Notes: generated by a model from the sequence alone, not told the origin. Positions 1-6,218 are shown, numbered from the stretch's first letter. The stretch: 7,508 nucleotides of DNA from Desulfotomaculum sp. (GCA_012961725.1 DTYU01000206.1:1-7508); one strand, 5' to 3'. A program made the numbers and translations.

Positions 1-2
1 GG

Positions 3-458
3 AAACTCAGAAGTGACCCGCGCGTTGCTCTCCTGGAAAGGACCAACATCCGTTACCTTGCCCCGGAAGCGCTTGATCAAAAGGCAGACTTTGCGGTCAT
101 CGATGTCAGTTTTATCTCCCTCGAAAAGGTACTGCCGCCCGTTGGGCGGCTTTTAAGGGAGAAGGGGGCGGGTCTTGCTTTGATCAAGCCGCAGTTTGAG
201 GCGGGGCGCGAGAACGTGGGCAAGCGGGGTGTGGTGCGGCGCCCTGCGACCCACGTTGCGGTCTGCAGGAGGATCCTTTCGTTCATCACCGCGATGGATT
301 GGGAGGTCCGCGGGTTGATTCACTCGCCGGTACGCGGCCCGGAGGGCAATATTGAATTTTTCGTTTACTTCAGTAAGGAGCCCGGCAAACCCTGGCGCGG
401 GGATGTGGAAGAGACAGTTGCCCAGGCGTGGCGGGAGTTAAGCCTCGAAAGAGAATAG
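3..458 (+). CDS. tlyA: TlyA-family 2'-O-ribose rRNA methyltransferase, C-terminal part (5' end outside window)
   Basis: The reading frame is open from the first bases and ends in TAG at 456-458, giving 151 visible residues of a protein usually about 270 long. The N-terminal S4 RNA-binding domain and the SAM-binding start lie upstream of the window. What remains is the second half of the FtsJ/RrmJ-like methyltransferase fold. DVSFIS (visible residues 34-39), the IKPQFEAGRENVGKRGVV block (61-78) and GNIEFF (115-120) supply the Asp, Lys and Glu (D34, K62, E118) expected of the K-D-K-E catalytic tetrad. Family members use SAM to methylate ribose 2'-OH groups of 16S/23S rRNA; some are annotated as hemolysins (YqxC/TlyA in Bacillus). 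In B. subtilis this gene also stands upstream of ahrC-recN-spoIVB-spo0A, which supports the call. The exact rRNA target cannot be read from the sequence. Confidence 0.95.
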   Translation, partial: KLRSDPRVALLERTNIRYLAPEALDQKADFAVIDVSFISLEKVLPPVGRLLREKGAGLALIKPQFEAGRENVGKRGVVRRPATHVAVCRRILSFITAMDWEVRGLIHSPVRGPEGNIEFFVYFSKEPGKPWRGDVEETVAQAWRELSLERE

Positions 459-524
459 AACGAGGTGCCTCTGTGAATTTGCTGACGCCCATTAGCAGGC
501 GATCTAAGAAAGATGTGAAGGCGT

Positions 525-1403
525 ATGGAGCTAAGAACCGTCGGGCTGGTACTGAACCCTAAGCTCGGGCAGAGTTTGGCAGCGGTAGCCGACGCGATCA
601 TACAATACTTAGACGGACGCGGTTTGGGGGTTCTCCTGTTGGAGGAGCATGCGCGGCTGTTGGGAAGAAGCGGCGTGAGCCGAGAGATGATGAGGGAGGG
701 CGCCGACTGTCTCTTTTCACTCGGCGGTGACGGTACGCTGCTTTCCACCGTTCCGATAGCAGCCCCCAACGGGCTTCCGGTCCTCGGCATAAACTTGGGC
801 AGGCTTGGTTTTCTGACAGAGCTGGGCGCGGAAGAACTTTTTACGGGAATCGAGCGGATTCTAACAGGCCGCTACCGCATCGAAGAACGGCTTCTGCTAC
901 ATGGCGGAGTGGAACGAGGAGGCAGTACGATTAAAGAGGTCATGTGCCTCAACGACTGCGTTGTCGGCAGGGGGGCGCTGAGTCGCTCCTGCAGACTTGA
1001 GGTTCGTGTCGATGGGTACTGCGCAATGAGGTTTAACGGCGACGGGGTAATCGTCTCCACGCCGACCGGCTCGACCGCCTATTCTTTCTCTGCGGGCGGT
1101 CCGGTTGTTGAACCGTCGGTTGAGGGTATCGTTTTGACCCCCATCTGTCCCCACTCCTTCATGGTCCGGCCGATGGTAGTAAATGCCCGTGCCGAGGTTC
1201 AGGTTCTGTTAGAGACCAGCGTGGCAGGCTTCAGCCTAACCGTGGACGGTCAAGAAAGCCTGCCGCTCCTCGCCGGTGATACGGTCAGGATCAGGCGTTA
1301 CCCTAACCCTTACAAACTGATGAGGGTCTCTGACCGGAGCTTTTACTGCGTCTTAAGAAAAAAACTGAGACTGGACGGTTTGGAAGAATGCGGTGACACG
1401 TAA
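525..1403 (+). CDS. nadK: NAD kinase
   Basis: A 292-residue protein of normal family length. It phosphorylates NAD+ at the 2'-hydroxyl of the adenosine ribose to make NADP+ in the cytoplasm, using ATP or polyphosphate. Visible motifs: VGLVLNP at the N terminus (residues 6-12), GGDGT at 67-71 (the phosphate-binding signature of the NAD kinase/diacylglycerol kinase superfamily), GINLGRLGFLTE (88-99), the N-D pair at 143-144 (family NE/ND dyad), and STPTGSTAYSFSAGGP (178-193), the C-terminal NAD-binding hallmark. The ATG at 525 is the first possible start, because an in-frame TGA lies at 516-518. Its GAAGG is close (517-521), so the ribosome site is mediocre. It sits 66 bp after tlyA and 63 bp before argR, all co-directional. 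No convincing promoter was seen in either gap, so it is probably co-transcribed. Cysteine-rich stretches (C141, C145, C156, C166, C208) are a mild oddity. Confidence 0.97.
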   Translation: MELRTVGLVLNPKLGQSLAAVADAIIQYLDGRGLGVLLLEEHARLLGRSGVSREMMREGADCLFSLGGDGTLLSTVPIAAPNGLPVLGINLGRLGFLTELGAEELFTGIERILTGRYRIEERLLLHGGVERGGSTIKEVMCLNDCVVGRGALSRSCRLEVRVDGYCAMRFNGDGVIVSTPTGSTAYSFSAGGPVVEPSVEGIVLTPICPHSFMVRPMVVNARAEVQVLLETSVAGFSLTVDGQESLPLLAGDTVRIRRYPNPYKLMRVSDRSFYCVLRKKLRLDGLEECGDT

Positions 1404-1466
1404 TAAGGAAGGATGAAGAGAAAGTCTGGAAAACTGTGGTGACACCCAAGAGGGAGCCAAGCGGGC

Positions 1467-1934
1467 ATGAAGGTGGCAAGGCACAACAAGATTCTTCAAA
1501 TAATTAAAGAGTATCCCATCACCAGCCAGCGGCAGTTGGTTGAGGCCTTATCGGAGGCCGGTTTCAAAGTAACCCAGGCGACCGTCTCCCGTGACGTGAG
1601 GGAACTCGGCTTGGTAAAGGTACCTGCTGAAGCCGGCATGTGTTACATAACTCCCGAATCCCGGGTCAAAAATCCCCGTGAAGAAGAGCGGTTACGCCGC
1701 ATGGTGCGTGACGGTGTGATAGGTTTTGACACGAGCGAAAACCTTGTGGTGGTCAAGACATTCCCCGGAGCGGCACAGGGAGTCGCCTCTGCCGTTGATC
1801 AAGCAGATTGGCCCGGCGTGATCGGTACTGTTGCCGGGGACGACACCTTCCTGATTATCCTCAGGTCGCGCGGCGAGGCCGCCGAAGTGGGCCGGCGCCT
1901 GAAGGCGCTGTCTACCGGCCGGAGTGCGGAGTAA
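1467..1934 (+). CDS. argR: Arginine repressor ArgR/AhrC
   Basis: A 155-residue protein, the usual ArgR length. ArgR/AhrC is an L-arginine-sensing hexameric DNA-binding protein that represses arginine biosynthesis and, in Bacillus, activates catabolism. The N-terminal winged helix-turn-helix (about 1-70) contains the recognition segment QATVSRDVRELGLVKV (37-52) with the characteristic SRDVREL. The C-terminal oligomerisation/arginine-binding domain (about 80-150) contains PGAAQGVASAVD (100-111) and GTVAGDDTFLII (120-131), whose Asp pair contacts arginine in the family. AGGGAG at 1451-1456 lies 10 nt before the ATG. The stop codon is only 2 nt from the recN start, indicating translational coupling and one operon. 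No ARG-box-like operator was recognised upstream, so autoregulation is not supported here. The gene is not linked to arg biosynthesis genes in this window, as with ahrC-recN in Bacillus. Confidence 0.97.
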   Translation: MKVARHNKILQIIKEYPITSQRQLVEALSEAGFKVTQATVSRDVRELGLVKVPAEAGMCYITPESRVKNPREEERLRRMVRDGVIGFDTSENLVVVKTFPGAAQGVASAVDQADWPGVIGTVAGDDTFLIILRSRGEAAEVGRRLKALSTGRSAE

Positions 1935-1936
1935 GA

Positions 1937-3595
1937 ATGCTAAGGTCGCTAACAATCAAGAAGATCGTTTTAATAGAAGACCTAATGATCGAGTTCAAGC
2001 CCGGTCTCAATGTGATAACGGGCGAGGCCGGGGCAGGTAAATCTGTGATTCTTGATGCGCTTGAGCTTGCCTTGGGAAAAAGAGCAAGCGGAGATTACCT
2101 GCGTACCGGTGCGGAGAAAGCGACAGTAGAAGCGGTTTTTGCGGTAGAGAGGGTGCCGGCCTGCCTGGCCGAGTACGGCATCGAGCCGGAGGAGGGACAT
2201 CTTTCCTTTCTGCGCGAGCTTTACCGCCAGGGCAGGAGCCTGTGCCGGATAAACGGACAGGCGGTGCCTCTTTTTCTATGCCGGGAGGCCGCCGGAGAGC
2301 TCATCGACTTCTTAATTCAAGGAGAACAGCAGGCCCTGCACCATCCTATTAGACACGGCGAGATGCTCGAGGCTTTTTCCGGGCTGCGCGGGGCCAGAGC
2401 CGAGTTAGAAAGGATTTACCAGCAATGGCGGTCGGCGAGGGAAAAGGTTGAGCAGTTGATGAGGGAGCGCCGCGAGCGCGCAAGGCGCGCCGATATGTTA
2501 CGGTACGAGATTTCCGAAATCGACGCCGCGGCATTTAAACCGGAGGAAGTGGAGGAACTCCTTCGAGAGCGGGCGTGGCTGCAGAACGCCGCCCGACTTA
2601 CCGAGCTTGCAAACCGCGGGCGGAGTTTGTTGACGGGCAAAGAGGGGTCCGCGGTCGAGGCTGTCGGGGAGGCCGCGGCGATTGCGGAGGAGATCGCACG
2701 CTACCGCGCGGAACTGAAGAGTCATGCTGAGAACCTGCGCGAGGCGGCACTTTACATCACGGAGGCCGCACGGGAATTAGAGCGCGTGGCCGACCAAGAG
2801 GAGTATGACCCCCGCAGATTGGACGCTATCGAGCTGCGGCTTGATCTCTTCGAGCGTCTCCGCCGCAAATACGGGGACACGGTCGCCGATATACTGCGTT
2901 ACAGGGACGAGGCTGCGGCAGAGCTTGAAACCCTTGAGCGGGGGGAAGAAGAGGCGGTTAGGCTGCAGATGGAGACTGACCGGCTTAGGCAAGAATGGCT
3001 GGCGCGCGCAGAAAGGCTCCAAGCGGCGCGTGAGGAAGCGGCCCTTGTTTTGGAGGAAAAGATAACCCGGGAATTGGCGGCGCTGGCGATGGAGAAAACG
3101 GGGTTCAAGGTGGTTTTTCACCCTGTTGGGGACGCTCCCAACCCGAGGGGGCTAAAAGAGGCGGAGTTTTACTTCTCTGCAAACCCCGGTGAGCCATTGA
3201 AACCCCTGACACGCACAGCCTCGGGCGGAGAGGCGGCGCGGACGATTTTTGCACTCAAGGTGATAGTGTCGCAGAACGAGCGGGTGGGGACTCTTTTCCT
3301 CGACGAAGTGGATACCGGGGTGAGCGGCCAGGCGCTGGCCGGTATCGCCGCAAGGCTTGAGTTCTTGTCCCGGAGCCGGCAGGTGATCTGTATCACCCAC
3401 CAGCCCGTGGTGGCTGCAATGGGAGCCGTGCACCTGCTGATAAAAAAGGAGGTGGTGGACGGACGTGCCGTAACCAGAGTCCTGCCGCTTACCGGTGAGG
3501 CGCGGGTGAAAGAGGTTGCGCGCCTCATCGGGGGCGCGTCAGAGACGGCCACAGAACACGCAAAGGAACTTATAAGGTCTGAGGACAGGGCATAA
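1937..3595 (+). CDS. recN: DNA repair protein RecN (SMC-like ATPase), divergent motifs
   Basis: A 552-residue protein (RecN is typically 550-570). RecN is an SMC-like ATPase that acts early at DNA double-strand breaks, bringing ends together for recombination. Order: N-terminal ATPase half starting MLRSLTIKKIVLIEDLMIEF with Walker A GEAGAGKS (29-36); long charged helical coiled-coil region (about 151-385) with an EISEID-type segment near 191-196; C-terminal ATPase half with NPGEPLKPL (416-424), signature ASGGEAAR (428-435), Walker B/D-loop LFLDEVDTGVSG (453-464) and H-loop His488. The essential Lys35, Glu457 and SGG are kept, but several flanking residues differ from textbook RecN. ATG at 1937 is chosen because the homology begins there and GGAG lies at 1928-1931; the frame stays open upstream inside argR, but that part is only a shadow. 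RecN genes are often SOS (LexA) controlled; no LexA box was identified, and the gene appears to rely on read-through from argR. Confidence 0.95.
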   Translation: MLRSLTIKKIVLIEDLMIEFKPGLNVITGEAGAGKSVILDALELALGKRASGDYLRTGAEKATVEAVFAVERVPACLAEYGIEPEEGHLSFLRELYRQGRSLCRINGQAVPLFLCREAAGELIDFLIQGEQQALHHPIRHGEMLEAFSGLRGARAELERIYQQWRSAREKVEQLMRERRERARRADMLRYEISEIDAAAFKPEEVEELLRERAWLQNAARLTELANRGRSLLTGKEGSAVEAVGEAAAIAEEIARYRAELKSHAENLREAALYITEAARELERVADQEEYDPRRLDAIELRLDLFERLRRKYGDTVADILRYRDEAAAELETLERGEEEAVRLQMETDRLRQEWLARAERLQAAREEAALVLEEKITRELAALAMEKTGFKVVFHPVGDAPNPRGLKEAEFYFSANPGEPLKPLTRTASGGEAARTIFALKVIVSQNERVGTLFLDEVDTGVSGQALAGIAARLEFLSRSRQVICITHQPVVAAMGAVHLLIKKEVVDGRAVTRVLPLTGEARVKEVARLIGGASETATEHAKELIRSEDRA

Positions 3596-3638
3596 AGGGT
3601 TCACCCTCCGGGAATCTTAAAACTCCGGAGGGGACCCT
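3596..3638 (+). promoter_or_regulatory. Long hairpin enclosing the spoIVB Shine-Dalgarno sequence
   Basis: Read by eye: 3596-3601 can pair with 3633-3638 (AGGGTT with GACCCT, one G-U pair), and CCCTCCGG at 3604-3611 pairs perfectly with CCGGAGGG at 3625-3632. Only a 2-nt bulge (CA, 3602-3603) separates the two stems, and the loop is about 13 nt. The spoIVB ribosome site GGAGGGG (3627-3633) lies wholly in the 3' arm, and the TTG start is 2 nt beyond the stem. No U-run follows, so it does not look like a classical intrinsic terminator. An SD-sequestering translational control or an mRNA-stabilising structure is the better reading. This is inference from base pairing only; no folding energy was computed. 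Confidence 0.6.
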
Positions 3639-3639
3639 A

Positions 3640-4977
3640 TTGCCACGCAAGCTGCGTTGTCTTGTACTCTTTTTTCTCCTCGGTGCTTTATTTGCCTTTA
3701 CCTATGTTGCTGCTGCGTTTTGGCCTGTGCACCAGCGCCTTGCCGTCGGTGAGATTCTACGGGTGCCCCAGGGATTTCCGGAATTCCTCCGAGATCACCT
3801 AATTCTTGCCGCCGAAAGCGACTACCCCGGAGTCGGGAACCGGATTCCACTTTCCGATGAGGTAAGAGCAGCAGTTCCGGGCAGGTTCTTGGCGCGGATC
3901 TCGCTTAACGGAGTCATACCGATCCGCACCGTTGTTTTTGACATTAGGCCGGCGGTCAGGGTTTTCCCGGGCGGGCAGGCCGTCGGCGTGTTGCTGCACG
4001 CTCAGGGAGTAATAATCGTCGGATACGCCGAGGTTTCAGGTAAGAGCGGCGCAAGGTTTTCTCCCGCGGCAGAAGCCGGAATCAAGGTTGGCGACATAGT
4101 CCTGAGGATTGACGGCAAGCCTGCCGCAAGCGACCGAGTGGTCAAGGAAGCGGTCCTGCGCGCAGGTGTCAAGCGGCGCCCCGTTGTCTTACAGATAGAG
4201 AGGAACGGCAAGAGAATGCTTTTTGAGGTTCGGCCTGCTTTCTGCAGGCGCTCAGCTTCTTATCGAATAGGCCTGTTGATCAGGGACTCGACTGCCGGTG
4301 TGGGGACGCTTACTTTCTATGATCCGGCAACTAAGCGATACGGGGCACTTGGGCACGTGGTAACCGACGTAACTACGGCCGATCCGGTGGAGTTGGCTGA
4401 CGGTTCCATAATAGAGGCTTTCATTCAAGGGGTAAGGCCGGGACGGAAGGGTAAACCGGGTGAAAAAATAGGCATAATCAGCAGAGCCTGCACCCTATCC
4501 GGTACAATAGAAAAAAACACTGAATACGGAATTTACGGAAGGCTGGACCGTATTCCGGAGCACCCGTTCTTTAAGCAACCGATCCCGGTCGCCCTGTCAC
4601 ATCAGGTCCGCCCGGGAAAGGCGACGATACTGACCGTGGTCAAAGGGAACAGAATGGAAAGATTTCAGGTCGATATCCTCCAGACAAACGCGATGAGGCC
4701 GGGCGGCAAAAAGGATATCATTATCAACATTACCGACCAGCGTTTGCTCCGCAGTGCAGGAGGGATTGTTCAAGGGATGAGCGGCAGTCCTATACTCCAG
4801 TCCGGGTATTTGGTCGGCGCCGTAACGAACGTTTATATCAGTAACCCGCAAAAGGGTTACGGCATATTCGCCGAAAGGATGCTGCGTGAATGCAACCTGC
4901 TTTCATTAAGCAACAAAACAAGAGCATTTCTTGGCAGAATTGGCTATCCTTCGATACAAAGTTGTTGTAAAATATAA
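3640..4977 (+). CDS. spoIVB: SpoIVB serine peptidase (stage IV sporulation protein B, family S55)
   Basis: A 445-residue protein, somewhat longer than the roughly 426-residue Bacillus protein. SpoIVB is made in the forespore, crosses to the intermembrane space and cleaves SpoIVFA, triggering pro-sigma-K processing by SpoIVFB in the mother cell. Visible parts: basic N terminus plus one hydrophobic membrane segment (about 7-28); PDZ domain (about 112-198, with AAEAGIKVGDIVLRIDGK at 143-160); S55 peptidase domain with YGALGHVVTD (His239), TDQRLL (Asp366) and GIVQGMSGSPI (Ser381). The Asp-Ser spacing of 15 equals that of the B. subtilis triad as I recall it (H236/D363/S378). The start is TTG, supported by GGAGG at 3627-3631, 8 nt upstream, and by the membrane segment directly after it. 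Oddities: GAVTNV (N397) where the family usually has His, and a C-terminal tail ending in two cysteines. It follows recN by 44 bp and precedes spo0A, the classic Firmicute order. Confidence 0.97.
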   Translation: MPRKLRCLVLFFLLGALFAFTYVAAAFWPVHQRLAVGEILRVPQGFPEFLRDHLILAAESDYPGVGNRIPLSDEVRAAVPGRFLARISLNGVIPIRTVVFDIRPAVRVFPGGQAVGVLLHAQGVIIVGYAEVSGKSGARFSPAAEAGIKVGDIVLRIDGKPAASDRVVKEAVLRAGVKRRPVVLQIERNGKRMLFEVRPAFCRRSASYRIGLLIRDSTAGVGTLTFYDPATKRYGALGHVVTDVTTADPVELADGSIIEAFIQGVRPGRKGKPGEKIGIISRACTLSGTIEKNTEYGIYGRLDRIPEHPFFKQPIPVALSHQVRPGKATILTVVKGNRMERFQVDILQTNAMRPGGKKDIIINITDQRLLRSAGGIVQGMSGSPILQSGYLVGAVTNVYISNPQKGYGIFAERMLRECNLLSLSNKTRAFLGRIGYPSIQSCCKI

Positions 4978-5038
4978 GTAAATGGGCTTTCATGTATTAC
5001 AAAAATATGGCAATTTCAAAGTTTTTAACCTTAAAGGA

Positions 5039-5065
5039 GAAGGATATTTTTTCAGGGCAGCGAAG
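5039..5065 (+). promoter_or_regulatory. Candidate sigma-H promoter of spo0A
   Basis: GAAGGATAT at 5039-5047 fits the sigma-H -35 consensus RnAGGAwWW at every position. After 11 nt, AGCGAAG at 5059-5065 fits the -10 consensus RnnGAAT with one mismatch (G for the final T). In Bacillus spo0A is driven at the onset of sporulation by a sigma-H promoter just upstream, so position and function agree. The expected start of transcription falls around 5072-5074, leaving a leader of about 60 nt. The consensus is known for Bacillus; its use here is inferred. Confidence 0.6.
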
Positions 5066-5076
5066 TAGTTAACTAC
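5065..5076. repeat. 12-bp perfect palindrome at the presumed spo0A transcription start
   Basis: GTAGTTAACTAC is identical to its reverse complement over all 12 bases. It begins on the last base of the candidate sigma-H -10 element and spans the expected transcription start, which is where a repressor operator would act. It does not resemble a Spo0A box. Function is unknown. Confidence 0.45.
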
Positions 5077-5131
5077 CAAAAAGTTGCAGGCGAACCTTAC
5101 AGAAGTCTAATGGAAAGGGGCAGTCAGCTAA

Positions 5132-5902
5132 ATGAGTAAACCGGTACGCGTTTTGATCGCTGATGATAACAGGGAGTTTTGTGAACTGTTAAAGGACTTC
5201 CTTAGTCAGCAACCCGATTTCGAACTTGTCGGTGTCGCTTACAACGGACTCGAGGCCCTTCAAATCTTAGAAGAGACCCGGCCTAACGTTGTGATCTTAG
5301 ACATTATCATGCCCCACTTGGACGGCATCGGTGTCCTTGAGAAATTCGCCAGCACCCCGGTTTCCTATCGTCCGAAATTCATCGTGCTAACGGCACTGGG
5401 GCAGGAGGCCGTTACCCAAAGGGCGGTTGAACTTGGGGCCGATTACTACATCGTTAAGCCTTTCAACTTTTCGGTGTTGGCGAGCAGAATCAAACAATTA
5501 GGTGACGGTATAGCAAGCGCCCCCCCTTTTGTTGCGCCGTCAAAGCCGCGAAACTTGGACATGGCGGTTACCAATATCATCCACGAGATAGGCGTGCCGG
5601 CACATGTCAAAGGATATCACTACCTGCGTGACGCCATTTTGATGGTGGTAGAGGAGATAAACCTTTTGGGGGGAATCACCAAGGAGCTGTATCCGATGAT
5701 CGCCCAGAAATACAATACCACTCCAAGCAGGGTGGAACGGGCGATAAGACATGCAATAGAGCTCGCTTGGGACAGGGGAAATGTTGACGCGATATCAAAG
5801 TTTTTTGGCTATACAGTGAGCACGGCCAAAGGCAAACCCACCAACTCAGAGTTCATCGCGATGATCGCTGACAAGCTGCGGCTTGAGACCAAAGTAAGCT
5901 GA
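5132..5902 (+). CDS. spo0A: Sporulation transcription factor Spo0A
   Basis: A 256-residue protein, close to the usual 260-270. Spo0A is the phosphorelay-controlled response regulator that decides entry into sporulation; phosphorylated dimers bind 0A boxes. The receiver domain (1-125) has the acidic pair D11/D12, phospho-acceptor D57 in VVILDIIMPHLDG, T87 and K109 of the KPF motif. A proline-containing linker (about 128-140) joins the effector domain (about 141-256), whose recognition helix TTPSRVERAIRHAIELAWDRG (196-216) is the Spo0A signature. The effector start is typical (LDMAVTNIIHEIGVPAHVKGYHYLRDAI). AAAGGGG at 5114-5120 precedes the ATG by 11 nt, a little far but acceptable, and the protein start matches the family. 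It lies 154 bp after spoIVB and has its own candidate sigma-H promoter. In clostridia it is usually phosphorylated directly by orphan kinases; none is present here. No key residue is missing. Confidence 0.99.
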   Translation: MSKPVRVLIADDNREFCELLKDFLSQQPDFELVGVAYNGLEALQILEETRPNVVILDIIMPHLDGIGVLEKFASTPVSYRPKFIVLTALGQEAVTQRAVELGADYYIVKPFNFSVLASRIKQLGDGIASAPPFVAPSKPRNLDMAVTNIIHEIGVPAHVKGYHYLRDAILMVVEEINLLGGITKELYPMIAQKYNTTPSRVERAIRHAIELAWDRGNVDAISKFFGYTVSTAKGKPTNSEFIAMIADKLRLETKVS

Positions 5903-5908
5903 CGGAGG

Positions 5909-5934
5909 GAGACCTGACCGCCCGGTCAGGTCTC
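5909..5934 (+). terminator. Strong hairpin after spo0A, probable terminator with poor U-tract
   Basis: GAGACCTGACC (5909-5919) pairs perfectly with GGTCAGGTCTC (5924-5934) around a GCCC tetraloop, beginning 7 nt after the spo0A stop. The 11-bp stem is typical of an intrinsic terminator, but the following bases (AGAGTTCTAAAAGG) are not U-rich, so it may instead protect the mRNA 3' end or act with other factors. Confidence 0.65.
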
Positions 5935-6068
5935 AGAGTTCTAAAAGGGATTCCTTTATCTGGGATGGGAAGCGGATCGGCAGGGAGCATGAAGCGCAAG
6001 ATGGGTTATGCGGAAAAATTTTGGTCAGAAATCATCTTCCTGCGGTGTTAAAGAATAGAGGATAAAAA

Positions 6069-6086
6069 AAAGTCGGCTCAGACTTT
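6069..6086. repeat. Short inverted repeat flanked by A and T runs
   Basis: AAAGTC (6069-6074) and GACTTT (6081-6086) form a 6-bp stem with a 6-nt loop, preceded by a run of A and followed by GATTT. This could be a weak, possibly bidirectional terminator, but the stem is short and A/T-rich, so confidence is low. Confidence 0.3.
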
Positions 6087-6152
6087 GATTTATGAATGAG
6101 CACTGCTTGTATATTATCAAATGAACCGCGAGGATCCTTAGGGCACCTGTCC

Positions 6153-6180
6153 TTGACTTGTGCGGACAAGGCATTATACT
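6153..6180 (+). promoter_or_regulatory. Sigma-A-type promoter for steA-steB
   Basis: TTGACT (6153-6158) and TATACT (6175-6180) with a 16-nt spacer each differ from the housekeeping consensus by one base. The expected start at about 6187 gives a leader of roughly 30 nt before the steA ATG. Overlapping dyads, CTTGT-N4-ACAAG (6157-6170) and CCTTG-N11-CAAGG (6151-6171), fill the spacer and overlap the -35, possibly as an operator. The promoter makes steA-steB a unit separate from spo0A. Confidence 0.75.
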
Positions 6181-6218
6181 GGTAGTTATAGTGAGTGTAT
6201 GGGTAGGGCGGCGAAAGA

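Larger units (their letters stand above)
4978..5131. other. spoIVB-spo0A intergenic regulatory region
   Basis: This 154-bp AT-rich gap contains the sigma-H-like promoter and the palindrome listed separately. There is no clear terminator for spoIVB, so read-through into spo0A is possible. A weak sigma-A-like pair, TTGGCA (4931-4936) and TACAAA (4955-4960, 18-nt spacer), lies in the end of spoIVB and could be a vegetative spo0A promoter. Two one-mismatch matches to the Spo0A box TGNCGAA are seen: TTCGATA on the opposite strand at 4950-4956 and AGGCGAA at 5088-5094. Both are too weak to call on their own. Confidence 0.5.
5903..6218. other. 316-bp spo0A-steA intergenic region
   Basis: There is no supportable gene here. 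The region holds the spo0A hairpin (5909-5934), a G/A-rich stretch with a 28-codon frame that was rejected as a gene, a short A/T-flanked inverted repeat (6069-6086), an AT-rich segment with a poor second promoter-like match (TTGATT 6085-6090 and TATATT 6110-6115, 19-nt spacer), and the good sigma-A promoter of steA (6153-6180). The length between 5935 and 6150 is not explained by these elements. Confidence 0.6.

Noticed and set aside
365..790. Minus-strand open frame of 141 codons across tlyA/nadK
   Set aside because: It lies opposite two clearly recognised genes, its protein is Ser/Arg/Pro-rich as expected for an antisense shadow, and it has no domain.
1392..1445. Direct repeat GGTGACAC at 1392-1399 and 1438-1445 flanking the nadK-argR junction
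   Set aside because: It is only 8 bp, with no symmetry or resemblance to an ARG box; expected by chance.
3570..3597. Possible sigma-F/sigma-G promoter for spoIVB (TTATA ... CATAAAG) in the end of recN
   Set aside because: The spacer is 16 nt, about 2 short of the expected spacing, and both elements are imperfect; suggestive but not enough to list.
4955..4969. TACAA-N5-TTGTA inverted repeat at the end of spoIVB as a terminator
   Set aside because: A 5-bp A/T-rich stem is too weak, and it lies before the stop codon.
4982..5068. 28-codon frame (MGFHVLQKYG...) between spoIVB and spo0A
   Set aside because: It has no Shine-Dalgarno, it lies across the candidate sigma-H promoter and it has no recognisable domain; probably chance.
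5110..5139. 9-codon frame starting just before spo0A and overlapping its first codons
   Set aside because: It could be an upstream regulatory frame, but it has no ribosome site of its own and its interior holds the spo0A Shine-Dalgarno; too short to support.
5965..6051. 28-codon frame in the spo0A-steA gap (internal ATG at 5989)
   Set aside because: The ribosome site is poorly placed, the composition is low complexity at the start, and it shows no similarity to a known small protein family.
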